Shown: in pieces, positions 12,130 to 23,299 of the stretch
How positions within the stretch are numbered: the stretch's first letter is position 1
Layout of the letters: every line of letters begins with the position of its first letter
Assembly (NCBI GenBank): GCA_050084515.1
Contig: CM114273.1
Span: 10,292,001 to 10,356,000 of the forward strand
From: Blasia pusilla
Taxonomy: Eukaryota > Marchantiophyta > Marchantiopsida > Blasiales
Length of the DNA stretch: 64,000 bases
Direction: 5' to 3'
The notes under the pieces: generated by a model
The model's database searches: none
What the model was told of the DNA's origin: nothing
What the model saw: the letters and a program-made list of their open reading frames with translations, nothing else
Translations under genes and position numbers: made by a program

Positions 12130-13395
12130 GGATGAGGTGGTCGATCACGAGACGAGACTGTGACCACATTGGCAATTTTCACAGGTAGTGTTAGCTGGCC
12201 AGGAGAGTTGTTGGAGGGGAACGCACATGCGGAGGATGTCCCTGTAGCGGATAGTCCCACGGAGAGACAGGCCATGACGGGTGTCTCTTCCCATGTTGGC
12301 GAGACCTCTTCACCATTGTGGGGTACGACTTGAGAGCTACAGAGGAGTGCCGACGACCTTGTGAGGCAAGCGTGGAGTCATGCCTTTATCCGGGAGCAGC
12401 GAGAGTCAGGTGGCAATCGGGCTCCTGGATTTGAGACGTTGACCCCAATGGATACCACACTCGTTGTGTGGCAATATCCAGAGGAGGGTGGTAGGGTGTT
12501 AAATCTCTTCGGAGGGATTAGCATCGGATTGGCTGCAATATTGCAGGCGGGCATACAAGTGCATCAGTATCTTTATGTGGAAAGAGATGAGACCGCGCGG
12601 CAAGTATCATTACGTCACATGGCGAGATTGGTCCAGAGGTATTTTGAGTTTTTTTGGATATCTGTAATATGGGGATATCAGCATACACTACCCGCCAACA
12701 TCTCTTTGGTGGGGGCGCAAGATCTGGATAGAGTTGGCACCATTCATTTGGTGATTTTTGGATGGCCATGTCAAGGTCATTCATTCGCTGGCCGAGGATT
12801 TGGATTGCAAGATCCAAGGTCAAGGATGTTTTGGGAGATGATGCGAGTAGTACGACACTTGCACGAGAGTCAAACATGTTCTCCAGTGTATATTTTGGAG
12901 AACGTGCGGTTGTTGGGAGACACTCGTGCACGTGTGATGATGAGTGTGCATAACGTGAGGTCCTGGTTGGGACCTTCTGTGATGCTAGATACAGTGAGAG
13001 TTGGGGTCACATGCCCATCGTCCATGACTGTGGTGGACGAACCTGATACCATCAGAGGTACTAAGTTGAGGATACGATGGAGTCTAGAGAGCACCACATC
13101 TCACAATCGATGCTATTTTGGGCTCAGGGCGTTGATCTTAAGTGGTGACGTGGGATGATAGACCACTGTCGATGGCCAATAGGGTGGGGGAGTTGAGGGC
13201 AGCCCTACCTACGTTGGTGAGCTTCCCAGCATCCCATGCCTTTCGTCAAGGAGGGCCAGGCATGATTTGGGATGAGGTGACCCGAGCATTAGAGGAGCCT
13301 ACAGCAGATGAGCGCGAGCGCGCCATGGGGTTTGCTACGGATACTGCGGCGGTGCCAGGGATGACTAAGGCATCCCGGAGACAGGTGTTGGGACA
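12130..13395 (+). pseudogene. Gypsy-A C5-cytosine DNA methyltransferase domain
   Basis: The domain would transfer a methyl group from S-adenosylmethionine to carbon 5 of cytosine. Canonical motifs run in order: I, VLNLFGGISIGLAAILQAG (near 12496); II, YLYVERDETAR (12568); IV, FGWPCQGHSFAGRGFGLQD with the catalytic Cys of PCQ (12757); VI, YILENV (12889); then, in the next frame, an IX/X region with LPTLVSFPASHAFR and ERERAMGF and a final RRQVLGH. A frameshift lies near 13140 and an in-frame stop near 12331. Element B' is inserted at 13396, in motif X. It sits between protease and RT, so it was probably part of the Pol polyprotein. PCQ rather than PCN at motif IV argues against a plain vertebrate-DNMT3 ancestry; the class needs phylogeny. 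Known DNMT-gypsy elements were proposed to methylate their own DNA. Confidence 0.85.
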
Positions 13396-14180
13396 TGTGA
13401 TACCTTTACTTTTGTACTTTTGAAGATTAGAGCTTTTTATTCCAAGAAAACTTGTGTATACATAATGATTTTGGATATTATGTTTGTGTAGTAGAAGAAT
13501 GAGTAATATTGAAAGAGATCACAAAGCTCCTATGACAAGACAAAGAGGTGGAAGATCAAGGATTTGCCTTATAGGAGAGGTAAATGTAGTAACGAAGTCT
13601 AAAGACTAAAAGCGAAGCTTGGAAAAGTCAACGAAGCCCTATTCAAAACTTATTCATGAAGTGCTTCGCTCTTGAACGAAGCATGATGAAGAATAAGAGG
13701 AAGAAGTACTTCGCTCTTCATCGAAGCACGCAGCACTTGAAACCAGAGCGAAGAATGGAGCGCTTCGTCTTCAAATCAGGAGGAAGAGGTCCAGACTTTG
13801 CAACAAAGCGAATCTAAGACTCGAAGTGATTTCAAGCGGCATACTGATAGAACAATTAGACTAGGAAGAGGCGTGACTTTTTGTATCAGATAGGAAGCTA
13901 GTACCGTTACGCTCAGCGGATTCATAGGGATCATAGGAAAAGAAAAGAGAACCATAGATCTAGGTAGTTACAAATGTTGAAGAGACACCAGATTCCTCAA
14001 GAACGCTTTGAATCCTTAGAACCACTCTTACTCCGGAGAATATTTAAGAAGCATGAAAGTAGCTATCATCATCATTCTCTCACAAAGTCCTTATGCTATA
14101 GGAATGGTCCGAGCAAGAGAGTAGTACCCTCTCCTGTTTGTATACACTTTTGAAGCTTTCTCATTCTTGATGGAGTAGTA
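13396..14180 (+). repeat. B' 5' LTR, first part
   Basis: Aligns in the plus orientation with the solo LTR 41937-43123, and as reverse complement with 24074-25265. Shared features are the tgtgatacc start and many copies of gaagc/gcttc. It is more diverged than the other B LTRs. It ends at the copia target site tagta (14176-14180) and continues at 43503. Confidence 0.8.
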
Positions 14181-14631
14181 TGTGAGAAAACAGAAAGTGA
14201 CGAAATCATTGAAATCTTTACATAACTTAGAGATACAAAGTGGCCTAGTCCGTTCGTGCGCTCACAGAAGAGCTTCGATGGAACCTGAACATGGAGATAA
14301 CTCGACACACGAGAATGCGCTATCGCTGCGGCTCCTAACTATTTCACTACTCGGGAAAACTAGGATTTCTGCCTATTTTTATTTGTTTCTATTAATAGAA
14401 AAATTTTACCGGAGGCTGCGCCTTGGACCTCTGCGACGCATTAGGGTGTCCCGCACCCTGATGCAATATAGGGTTAGATAATCCTAGTATCGCTACTCCA
14501 TAAACCACCTACGTCATATTACTATGACTGCTTCGACGTCTAAGTCTGAACCATCAATCTAGGCTTCTTCTCATACAAGGGGGCCGATCAGATTAATGGT
14601 GCTCAGAGGAGTGGATGTTGAGAATCCAACA
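14181..14631 (-). repeat. Copia 3' LTR
   Basis: 451 bp. On the minus strand it starts tgttggattc and ends ttttctcaca. It matches the 5' LTR at 41855-43497 once the solo LTR there is removed. Confidence 0.92.
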
Positions 14632-14640
14632 CCCCCCCTC
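14632..14640 (-). other. Copia polypurine tract
   Basis: Reads gaggggggg on the minus strand, directly before the 3' LTR. It is the plus-strand primer site for reverse transcription. Confidence 0.85.
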
Positions 14641-14660
14641 AATATCCACTCTCATGTGGA

Positions 14661-16147
14661 CTACTGTCTTGGGCCTATGCCAAGATCCTTGAGATGTCGG
14701 TGAAGCTGATCTCCGCTCAAAGCTTTCAGGAAGATGTCTGCACGGTTATCTTCTGTTGGACAATAGACTAACTTCAAAACCTCTCTCTCGATCAATTCAC
14801 GAACAAAATGATACTGGATCTCTATGTGATTCGTACGAGCATGAAACACAGGATTATGTGCTATGGCAATGCAACTCTGATTGTCACATCACATTATAGT
14901 AGCACTTTCTGGTGCTTCTCCCATGTCCCCCAATATCCATCTCAACCATATTGCTTCACAAGAAGCATAACAAGCCGCCTTGTACTCTGCCTCGGTAGAA
15001 GAAAGAGCCAATATAGGTTGCTTCTTGCTGACCCATGACACCACACCTGATCCTACCAAGAAGCAATAACCCGAAACTGATCTTCGAGAATCTGAATCTC
15101 CTCCCCAATCCGAGTCACAAAAACCTATGCTCCATAGGTGATGCCGTACTCGATAGTGCCTTTGATGTACTTCAACACATACATCCCTGCCTTCCAATGG
15201 TTCTCACGAGGCTTAGTTGAGAACCTACTCAATACTCCCACAGCGAAGCTAATGTCTGGTCTAGTGTTACACAAAAATATCAAACTGCCTACAAGCTTTC
15301 TGTACAACTTTTCATCTACCAATGGTGAAACATCCTCCATCGAGAGTTTCAACTCTACCTCCATTGGCGAGACCACTGCCTTACACTCGGTCATTTCGAA
15401 TGCCTTCAAGATTTCTCTAGCATACCTTTGCTAAGTGAGAAAAATAGAATCTGTCTGTTGCCAAATCTCTAGCCCTATAAAGTAGTGCAAAAGACCTAAA
15501 TCTGACATTTCAAACTCAGATTTCAACACTCCCTTCATTTCCTCTATTTTCTTACTGTGGTCTCTTGTGATGATAAGATCATCCATATACAAGACTATCA
15601 ACATGTACATCCCATCTTCGCAAAACACATACAAATTTGCTTCTGACGGACTCTTGATGAGACCCTTCTCTGGGAAGAATGTATCTATTTGTTGATACCA
15701 TACCCTTGGGGCTTGCTTGAACCCATACAATTCGATGAAGTAAACACACTTTCTCTTCTGATCCGGGTGTCTCAAAACCTGGTGGTTGAGATACATACAC
15801 CTCCTCCTTGAGACTCCCGTTCAGAAAGGCAGACTTCACATCGTATTGGTATACAGGCCAACGTCTTGTTCCTACAACCGCTAGAACAATTCATATGGTT
15901 GTCATCCTTGCAGTAGGAGCAAAAGTCTCATAGTAGTCAAAACCTTCGATTTGTGAGCATCCTTGTGCAACCAACCTTGCTTTGAATTTATCCAATGGAC
16001 CGTCCGACTTGTACTTGGTCTTGTACACCTACTTGGTGCGTATTATCTTCTTGTCCTTTGGCTTATAAACCAAAGTCCAAGTTTCATTTCTCTGCATAGC
16101 GTCCATCTCCATCTTCATGGCCTCTCTCCATTGAGGATAAGCAAGGG
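14661..16147 (-). pseudogene. pol: Copia reverse transcriptase and RNase H (3' part of pol)
   Basis: Reverse transcriptase copies the element RNA into DNA and RNase H removes the RNA. From 16147 downward the minus strand reads [33 protein letters not shown], and [12 protein letters not shown] containing the catalytic YMDD. RNase H follows, with GFCDSDWGGD, SVSGYCFLVG and ALSSTEAEYKA, and the C-terminal tail ends near 14661. Several frameshifts (for example near 15800) and stops break it. The segment begins exactly at element C; the upstream half of pol resumes at 39257, giving the expected join ...LDEALA + YPQWREA.... Motifs are intact but expression is not possible. Confidence 0.88.
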
Positions 16148-16185
16148 GAGGTGCGGTAAGAGGAGAGGAGAGAGGAGAGAGGAAA
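16140..16185. repeat. Element C copy 1, left end and target duplication
   Basis: agcaaggg at 16140-16147 is repeated at 39257-39264. The element then begins gaggtgcggtaagaggagag, a degenerate inverted match to the other end (cgggggctggtattttggc, then ggagagagg). The copia reading frame across the insertion is restored if one 8-bp copy is removed, which supports the boundary to within a base or two. Confidence 0.7.
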
Positions 16186-16529
16186 CTACCTTCAACCGAA
16201 ATAGATACTTTTTTTAAAGAGAGTTTCCGTTGGGTTGAAAAGAGGGAACTTTTTGTGTGAATTTTTTTGCACTTTTTTGCTCAGTTATTAAGCAGTCCCA
16301 CTTTTTTTCCTCTTCCATATTTTGGCAACCCATCTGAGTCCGACCGGTTGCAAATTGCACAAAATTTAGAAAACTGAAAAATCAATGGAATCATAAGTGT
16401 GGAACCAATCACTTTTTCCATCCAAGGTCTGGAAACAATCTATCATTTGCCCTGGGCTGAATAGAGTTCAAGCTCAAAGTGAAGGTTCTGGAAAAATGAA
16501 AGTACAATCTAAGACCTCATTTTGCATCC
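16186..16529. other. Element C left subterminal region, no gene
   Basis: AT-rich sequence between the terminal purine-rich repeat and the 3' end of the transposase gene. It presumably holds the gene's 3' untranslated end and transposase-binding sequence. No distinct motif was identified. Confidence 0.4.
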
Positions 16530-18031
16530 TCAAAGTGGTTTGTTTAAAATACTTTGCACTTCTTTGAGGGACAGAATTGGTTGGTGGATTCCTACTCCTA
16601 CCTCCAACTCTCTTAAAACTACCAGCAACACATAGTACATGTGCTTACAAGGGAAATACCTTTTGCCACTTGTCTCTCTTTGGACAAAGTCATCACATGA
16701 ACATGTGGGAAAGGAACAGATGTGCACCACATACACCCTTGTGACACTTGAATTTACAGTGTTGTTCCTGACCCAATACATCCTTCCTATTCCATTGCCA
16801 CTCAAGACATCTTTTGTGGCGATGATCTCCATTTTTTCCTCCCGAGCTGATGCAATTCGCTTTGCTCTCTCCACCGTTGGCCTACACATTCTGTTTCTCT
16901 TCACCCCATTTCTAGACTCAAACAGAAATAGTGGATTGAGATCATCCACCTTCTCCGGGTACATATTGACATCAATCTTGGGTTGAATACGAAATGCGAA
17001 GGTCTCTGTAATGCGAACATGCTTCGAACTTCCTCTGTCTACGAGTCTGAAACCGACACTTGTAAGATTGTCCACTTCGTCTTGAGTGCAGTTCGTACCT
17101 GTGGCGATGGGCCAAATCGTGGGGGTATTCCCCGGAGCTCCAATGGCAGCCGGATAAGACTTCCGGAAAGCGCAAGATTCATTTGGGCAGAAGAAGTACT
17201 TCAATTGATCCCTGGTCCTCGTGAAACAATGAAAGGTTTTGAGTCCCCAAAACCCAGGCAGTGGTCGTCCAGTCCTTGTACACTTCTTATTTAGGAAAGT
17301 GCCGCATGCTCTCCCAATGCCATCAGATCCTGCCCTGCAAGTGGGTCCACGTCTTGGGTTGCTCCGAGATATATGCCACCGTTTTAGGTTGCAATCCACC
17401 TCCATTACCGGAATCCCATATTGTTGAACCACCCCACCGACCGGATGTTGCGAACTTCCAGCAACGGAGGGCTTTTGAAATAAAACATTCACTAATTTTG
17501 GAGAAGTTACTCCATCACGGATTTGGGAGCGGTCCGGGGTCCCCAAATACCTGGGCGGCGTAATTTCCTCATCCAAATCAATCACCGGATTCATTCCTCG
17601 ATGCTGCCTCTTCACTTGCCTGAAGTCAAGATACTTATATGGTCTCCACGAGTCTCGCTCGGACTGCTCTACCACCATCTGTATGGGACGTCTTGAAACG
17701 CACCCACGAATATCCCCACCAATGTGTACGTCTTGCTCAAGGGGAGTTCTTGCTACGCATCGGTTGAAGGATTCCACATAGAGTTTTTCATCACCAGATC
17801 TCACAACCGCCCTGACATAGAGCTCGTAGATCGAAGGCCCCCTTCCTTTTGTTATGCCTTTTGTGAGGAAGAGATGGGATGCTACAGATTGTAGCATTGC
17901 TCTTGCCTGGTCTTGTTGGCATGCCTCCACAAGTGAAATTTGTTGGCATGCTTGTGACGACCTCAAGGAGGAATGAACACTTTCTGCTCCACTTGTGTTG
18001 GGCAGAGGGCATTTTCATGAATGTTCAATCC

Positions 18032-18556
18032 CTGCAACGACGACAATGTTAGAAGGGAACGAAAATAGCTCAAAAGTCAAAGAAATAAGCTACATGTCGG
18101 AACCAGACAAGTTGCAAGGCCGAGGCATCCCATGAACGACTTTGCAACCCGTCGGGTCCCTACGTGTTGCAACACCCAAGAAACACCTACTGCAGCCCAT
18201 CCGATTTCGACGGGTTGCAAGAACCTTTGGCCACTCCGGGTTGGAAGATCCAAGTGCAAGTCATCCGAAACCCATCCGGGTCAAACTATTTGCAGGCCTT
18301 GTATACATGCGACTTGCATACTTGTATATGGGTTGCACCAAAATTATGGATGCAACCCGTCCATTTCCGATTGGTTGCACACTCAGGCAACCCGTCTGTT
18401 TCCGATAGGTTGCACACTCGAGAAATCCGTCCCATCCGACAAATTGCTTGGTTTCTTCAGTTTGAAATCCCTATAGTTCTCACGCTTCTTAACTTGAGCT
18501 GCAACTTTTCAAACAATTCTCAGCGTGAGCTTGATAAGACAAAATAGTGAACTCAC
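18032..18556 (-). other. Predicted intron in the transposase gene, filled with palindromes
   Basis: On the minus strand the donor reads cggcag/gtgagttc and the acceptor tcgttgcag/ggattg, both good plant-type sites. The coding frame before it (HGWWRKHAIEGKYKELC, then WGNFMRQ) stops making sense at the donor. The 525-bp intron holds several gcaaccc/gggttgc palindromes, none of which lies in the flanking exons. Confidence 0.65.
18090..18425. repeat. Palindrome cluster 1 (intron of transposase gene)
   Basis: About six degenerate units of the form gcaacccgtcgg...gggttgc, for example at 18144-18170 and 18205-18220. They lie wholly within the predicted intron. They are more decayed than in cluster 2. 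Confidence 0.7.
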
Positions 18557-20575
18557 CTGCCGCATGAAGTTTCCCCATTGTCTCATACGTACAGTCCACC
18601 AACTCAACCAAGAGCACAACTCTTTGTACTTCCCCTCAATCGCATGCTTCCTCCACCACCCATGAAGTTCTTCTTGGCATTCCATGGCCTATTTCAAGGT
18701 TTTGCTATCCTTGCAACGTTGGAGTAGAGTGACATGCTCTGTCCTCTTATTCTCCTTGATGCAAGATTTGGTGTACCGGGTCACAGACTGTTGCCATTGG
18801 AAAGCATCCGACCTTTTCCTCTCCGGTTGAACCTCTCCACCCCATAACACTTCCCTGATAGCAATCCACCCAAGTTGTGCATTGTCCGCCATGAACCCAT
18901 AAATTTCCGGAGGTGGCCTTTTGTTTTCCTTCACCACCTCCAATAAGAGTAACCAGCACATCTTCAAACTGCCAACGTCTTCTGCTTTCACTTCACAGAA
19001 AAATATAGTTTTGAGTCTCTTCTCCATATGGTCATAAACGTGAGCACCCATTGTCAACCATCCGTCCAGCACTCTGTAGCAAATATCAAAGCTTATCCAG
19101 CTGCCGTAAAGATCTTCCCCTTCCATCATTCGATCTATAAGATTGAGGCCACTCGACGGACATGTGGTTGATATTTTGAAGACATAGGCCCTGGATCCTC
19201 GCCTCCCTTGCCCATGAACTGCCATCTCTGAATGAATGGAAATCTGGAGTTGGCCTTCATTCTGGCAATGGCATCCATTTCGGCCGTCTTTCCATCCAGT
19301 ACCCGTATTTGACGCAGAAAATTCCGGAAGCATTCAGGATCAGCGAGAAATGCGAGATTTTCCCATAATTGTTTCTCCTCAGCAGCCGTGATCTCGCCCT
19401 GTCCAGGGATTCCAAGCAATTGTTCACAAATTTGTGATGTTGTTGAGAGCTTGATCACTCCGGGCTTTGAACCCAGAGAGTTTCTGTAGACCTCGACAAC
19501 TTTCTTCGCCACATCCTCCTTGGTGTGTCTCGAATTGCATCGGTCCTGAGAATGAGTGTGGGAGCCAACATGAAGCGCCAACCTTGTGTACTCTGACGTT
19601 GAGCCCAAGTCGTGGACAATGAAAAATATGTATGCAGGACACGCTCCAACGCAGAAGGGGGATGCGTGACAATGAAGACATCGATGGCCTCCCGGCAGTA
19701 CGGTGGCACCGACCTCGTATGGAGTTTCTACATTCTTGGGGAGGGGGGGGGAATTGCAACATATTGACTCGCCCGTTGCGCTCTAGATACGGGCATGCTG
19801 GACTTCTACACTCCAAGGCTCCAACGCATTGGCGGCGGGAGAAAATCTAAGGACCATCTGAAATTGAAGCACTAGTCCGTTGAAGCCTGCACCATCGATG
19901 ACACTCAGACTTTCTGTCCATACCCTTCAAGTATCCTCCATCTTTCTTTTGAGCAGGAGCAGCAAGTGGAGGCAACTCAAAAATGAAATTACCATCGTAC
20001 ATGGGCGGCAGCTCGTGGACAAGAATGTGCTTGAACATTTTCAAGGCCAGAGACGATAGCAAACTATTGCCTGATACTTGCAAGAGGAACGAGTAGGTGG
20101 ACAGAGGGCCCGGTTGGTGTCTGACAGATCCACTAAGGTTGATAACATCCCGAATGTCTTCAGGCAGTACAGCATTGTTACCAGCGTGTGAAGTTGGAGT
20201 CAAAGACGGATCTACTGAGCTTGGAGTTGCAAACGTAGAGCTGGGTGCACTAGGAAATTCTCGACCGTCTACTTGGGAAACAGAAGAATTCAGGGGCAAG
20301 CCGTAAACTCTATATTGACCATTTGCTAGAGGTAGGAGATTCCATACTTAATGATCTGCAATCATTGGCTGGACTGTCTCACCTATTATGTCCTCCGTAC
20401 CGTCCATCCTAACATCCTTGGATACAAAGATGGTTCCAATTTGGAGAAGGAATCGAACTAAGAGAAAATTTTCATCCACTGCTATGAAAGACTCCCGAGC
20501 TTGCGGTCGAACAATTTTTGATTGAGGAAGGGCTGCTAGATGACTGCCACAAGTGAGCTTCACATAATTATCCAT

Positions 20576-20740
20576 TCCCAGAAGATTCCACTGGGAGGAG
20601 ACAGAGAATTGGTATGAGAATGAGAATGAGAATGAGAATGTTTAATTTATAGTGAATAGGGACTCAGATTCTCCTGACAGAATTTGATTGGCAAGATGAA
20701 GTTTGGTAGTTGAAAATGTCTTACACAATGGATTCAATTC
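20576..20740 (-). promoter_or_regulatory. Upstream region of the transposase gene
   Basis: About 165 bp between the start codon and the first palindrome, with a (gagaat)n-like run near 20615-20640 that also appears as an imperfect run before the start in copy 2 (54450-54520). Conservation and position suggest the promoter and 5' untranslated region. No clear TATA box was assigned. Confidence 0.4.
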
Positions 20741-21745
20741 TGTTGCAACCTGTCGGAGTCAGGTGGGTTGCAGAATTTGGGAATCAGAGATGTTGTTTGC
20801 AAAGCATGCACTTCTTTTTGTTGGAATCCGTCGGAGTTGGTTGGGTTGGTACCCCCTTCTTGCCGACCAAAGGTTTTTTGAGTCGATTTTGCTAGCATCA
20901 AACACAAGATATCGCTTGCATATGCTAAGGCAACCAATCGTTAGGGACTTTTGCGGGATTTTCCAACTCAGGGTAGATCTTGTGACCCGTCGGATTGCAA
21001 TGGGTTGCCTCAGAACTATGCGTTGTCGCATTGTTACCCGAGGGATAGAAAAGCGTGCAACCTGTCGATAATCGACGGGTTGCCCTGGTACCTCGCCTAT
21101 TAACCCAAGATAAGCAAAGCGTGCAACCCGTCGGCTTTGGACGGGTTGCACGCTTATGCCTCACCTTGTAATGCTAACATGAAGGAAGCGTGCAACCCGT
21201 CGATCTCCGACGAGTTGCGCGGGTGCCGCACCTTCTTGCCCAAAGACGACGGAGGCGTGCAACCCGTCGGCCTCAAACGGGTTGCGCAATTGCCTCAACT
21301 TGTTACACTTACATTAAGGAAGCGTGCAACCCGTCTGTTTCCGACGAGTTGCACTAGTGCCGCATCTTCTTGCCCAAAGACGGCGGAGGCGTGCAACCCG
21401 TCGACCTCAGACGGGTTGCGCAAGTGCCTCGCCTTGTAACACTTACATGAAGGAAGCGTGCAACTTGTCAGCCTCCAACGAGTTGCGCGGGAAGCCCGCC
21501 TTGTTATCCCAAGACGAGGGAAGCGTGCAACCCACCGGAATCCGACGGGTTGCGCGGGTACCTTGCGTTCTTGTCCGAAGACGGCATAGGCGTGCAACCT
21601 GTCGGTCTCCGACGAGTTGCGTGGGTACCTTGTGTTCTTGTCCGAAGATGACGGAGGCGCGCAACCTATCCGTCTCCGACGGGTTGCCACGAGGACGGAT
21701 GCCTTGAACCCTCGGGAAGTGTGCAACCGGTCGAAGCCGTCGGGT
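20740..21745. repeat. Palindrome cluster 2 (spacer between divergent genes)
   Basis: About fourteen palindromic units; nine consecutive ones between 21117 and 21690 recur every 65-68 bp. The best has 16-bp perfect arms, 21117-21132 and 21140-21155. Spacers alternate between two types, one with cttgtaacacttacat and one with cttgcccaaagacgg or a relative, so the higher-order period is about 133 bp. The same array, inverted, is in copy 2 at 53390-54370. Confidence 0.88.
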
Positions 21746-21836
21746 TGGTTTTTTTTCACGTCCAGACTTCCATAACGGCCGGCACGTCGCCGTCGGAAGG
21801 ACGATGCGACCCAACGGTCAGCCCAACGGCTCAAAA

Positions 21837-21847
21837 AGTATAAATAG
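21837..21847 (+). promoter_or_regulatory. TATA box for the coiled-coil/methyltransferase-like gene
   Basis: gtataaatagg lies about 265 bp before the ATG at 22109, and the corresponding sequence in copy 2 keeps tataaatagg (minus strand, about 53290). It is followed by repeated gagacgattcgagcgaacga words at 21945-22025 in the presumed 5' untranslated region. Confidence 0.55.
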
Positions 21848-22108
21848 GGGAAGGTTCGTTTTTCGTTTGGCGATCTCAATTGCTCTTCCGCACAGCAGCC
21901 GACCAGATACCAAGGGGCGCTTTACACGACGACTCATCGCGAGACGATTCGAGCGAACGATCGCGAGACGATTTGAGCGAACGATCGCGAGACAATTTGA
22001 GCAAACAATTGCGAGATGATTCGAGCTACTCATGAAGGCGATTCCTGGAGCCGATTCATCGTGCACAGAGAGCAATTTCCTTGTCCATAGGAGGCATTTT
22101 CGGGAACA

Positions 22109-23291
22109 ATGACAAGGAAAAAATCTCAAGCAAACAAGGCTGGGAGCTTCACTCCCAAGTCCATGAGGACTCCTGGGTCACCATCTCCAGGGCCTCGTTT
22201 GGCCAATGAGATAAGGCAGCAAGAAATCGAGGAGCAGGAAAGAGAAGCGGAGATGCACAAGCAGGAGCTTCTTGCAAAACCTATAAATGAGGTGCTTGAA
22301 AAATAGAACGCAGAGGCTGAGGCGTCGCAAGCCTTGAAGAAAAGGATCGCCGACAAAAAGCGTGAAAAGAAGCATCTGGACGCGTCAGTGAGGAGAGCAG
22401 AATTGGAAAAAGCTCGGAGGGAAAAAGAAATTTCCATTGAAGAAAACCCTACCCGTCCAACCGAAAGTGTTGAGATGCAAGAAATATCCCCGATGAAGCC
22501 CAAGGACACAATCAATATAGCGGAAACGGCCGAAGTTCAAGTGACGGACGATGAGGTCATGAGGACTGCCACCGTGGAGAGGGTGGACATTGCTGAAGAA
22601 GCAAGAGAGCGGTCATCCTCGTCCCTAAGCCCGGCGGAAGAAATCGACCTCTATCGGATCGACGAGTTTCCAGTGGACTTGCCAGCTGCTGTCCCAGAGC
22701 AGTTGGCTGGCCAAGACACCGACCCAATCTTTGAGCGGGTAAGAGAGGATCTATGTTCTTTGAATTATGTGAAGGTCCATATTGCAATTCAGTGTAGCTT
22801 ATTGACCTTGTCCCCGTTGTGACAGGTGGTAAAGCAAAAGGCACTAATGGAGGGCCAGAACGCCCCGAGAATTCCACTTTGCCGATTGTGAACTATGGAG
22901 TATGTCCCCAAAATTCAGTCTGACGAGAATATTGCCAAGCTGAAACAATCGGAAGCGATAGCATCCTACGTCGACAGCTTCCCCCTGTTCTATGTTCAGC
23001 CTTACGATGACCATGGAACCCAAGCACTGGTTACGGAGGAGGACTTGGAAGCGCTCGACACATTCTGGAGGATGAGAGATCAGGAATTCAGAAGGGCAAT
23101 AGAGGGGACGGAATTATTTGGATCGGAACTGTATTTCTTCATCTAGGATGGAAACCACGAGTTCATGGCGTGGACCCGATTTGTAGAGAGCGCCGAACTC
23201 ATTGGAGGCACATTTTTGCGTGAAGGCAGTGGTGCTACATCCATACCCTCATCACATGGCGACGGTGGAGATGGCCATGCATGCCATGAAC
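22109..23291 (+). pseudogene. Element C plus-strand gene, first exons (coiled-coil N-terminus)
   Basis: The start is the ATG at 22109, MTRKKSQANKAGSFTPKS. A Glu/Lys/Arg-rich coiled coil follows (QQEIEEQEREAEMHKQELL and KKRIADKKREKKHL), then an acidic linker ending DTDPIFER at a probable donor (gcgg/gtaagag, 22738). A second exon follows the acceptor gttgtgacag at 22826 and runs to a donor cac/gtaagt at 23291; it includes YVDSFPLFYVQPYDDHG and EFMAWTRFVESAELIGGTF. In-frame stops at about 22304, 22889 and 23144 break this copy; the first exon is alignable in copy 2 (52360-53109). The N-terminus has no recognised fold; the coiled coil suggests self-association. It is joined by position to the methyltransferase-like part at 35836-37322 across the nested B element. 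Confidence 0.55.
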
Positions 23292-23299
23292 ACGTAAGT

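Larger units (their letters stand above)
16530..20575 (-). pseudogene. Element C putative transposase (DDE-like domain plus SWIM zinc finger)
   Basis: The start is taken as the ATG at 20575 (MDNYVKLTCGSHLAALPQSK); the same start occurs in copy 2 at 61973. Order: N-terminal region (20575-19850); a Cys-containing segment (SPACPYLERN...); a helical region with ITAAEEKQLWENLAFLADPE (about 19380); a DDE-like core with SWISFDICYRVLDGW, KTIFFCEVKAEDV and GFMADNAQLGWIAI (19130-18860), whose acidic residues are candidate catalytic positions; an exon end at 18557; an intron; then a 478-codon open stretch (17966-16530) ending in a SWIM finger, CSCDDF...FPCKH (about 16690-16630). The protein should bind transposon ends and cut DNA in the nucleus. 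Stops (near 20348 and 19847) and frameshifts make this copy inactive. Mutator-like versus Zisupton/KDZ is unresolved. Confidence 0.7.

Noticed and set aside
12361-13423. Methyltransferase as an independent host gene
   Set aside because: It lies in the same orientation directly after gag and protease, inside a paired-LTR element, and the domain is known from other charophyte gypsy elements.
21117-21690. Regularly spaced palindromic repeats resembling a CRISPR array
   Set aside because: Spacers are themselves repeated in two alternating types, repeats are degenerate, no cas-like gene is near, and the context is a eukaryotic transposon with introns.
21295-21879. 194-codon minus-strand frame with repeating TRR/GC-rich peptide units
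   Set aside because: It is translation through the palindrome array; the peptide repeats follow the 66-bp DNA period and there are open frames on both strands.
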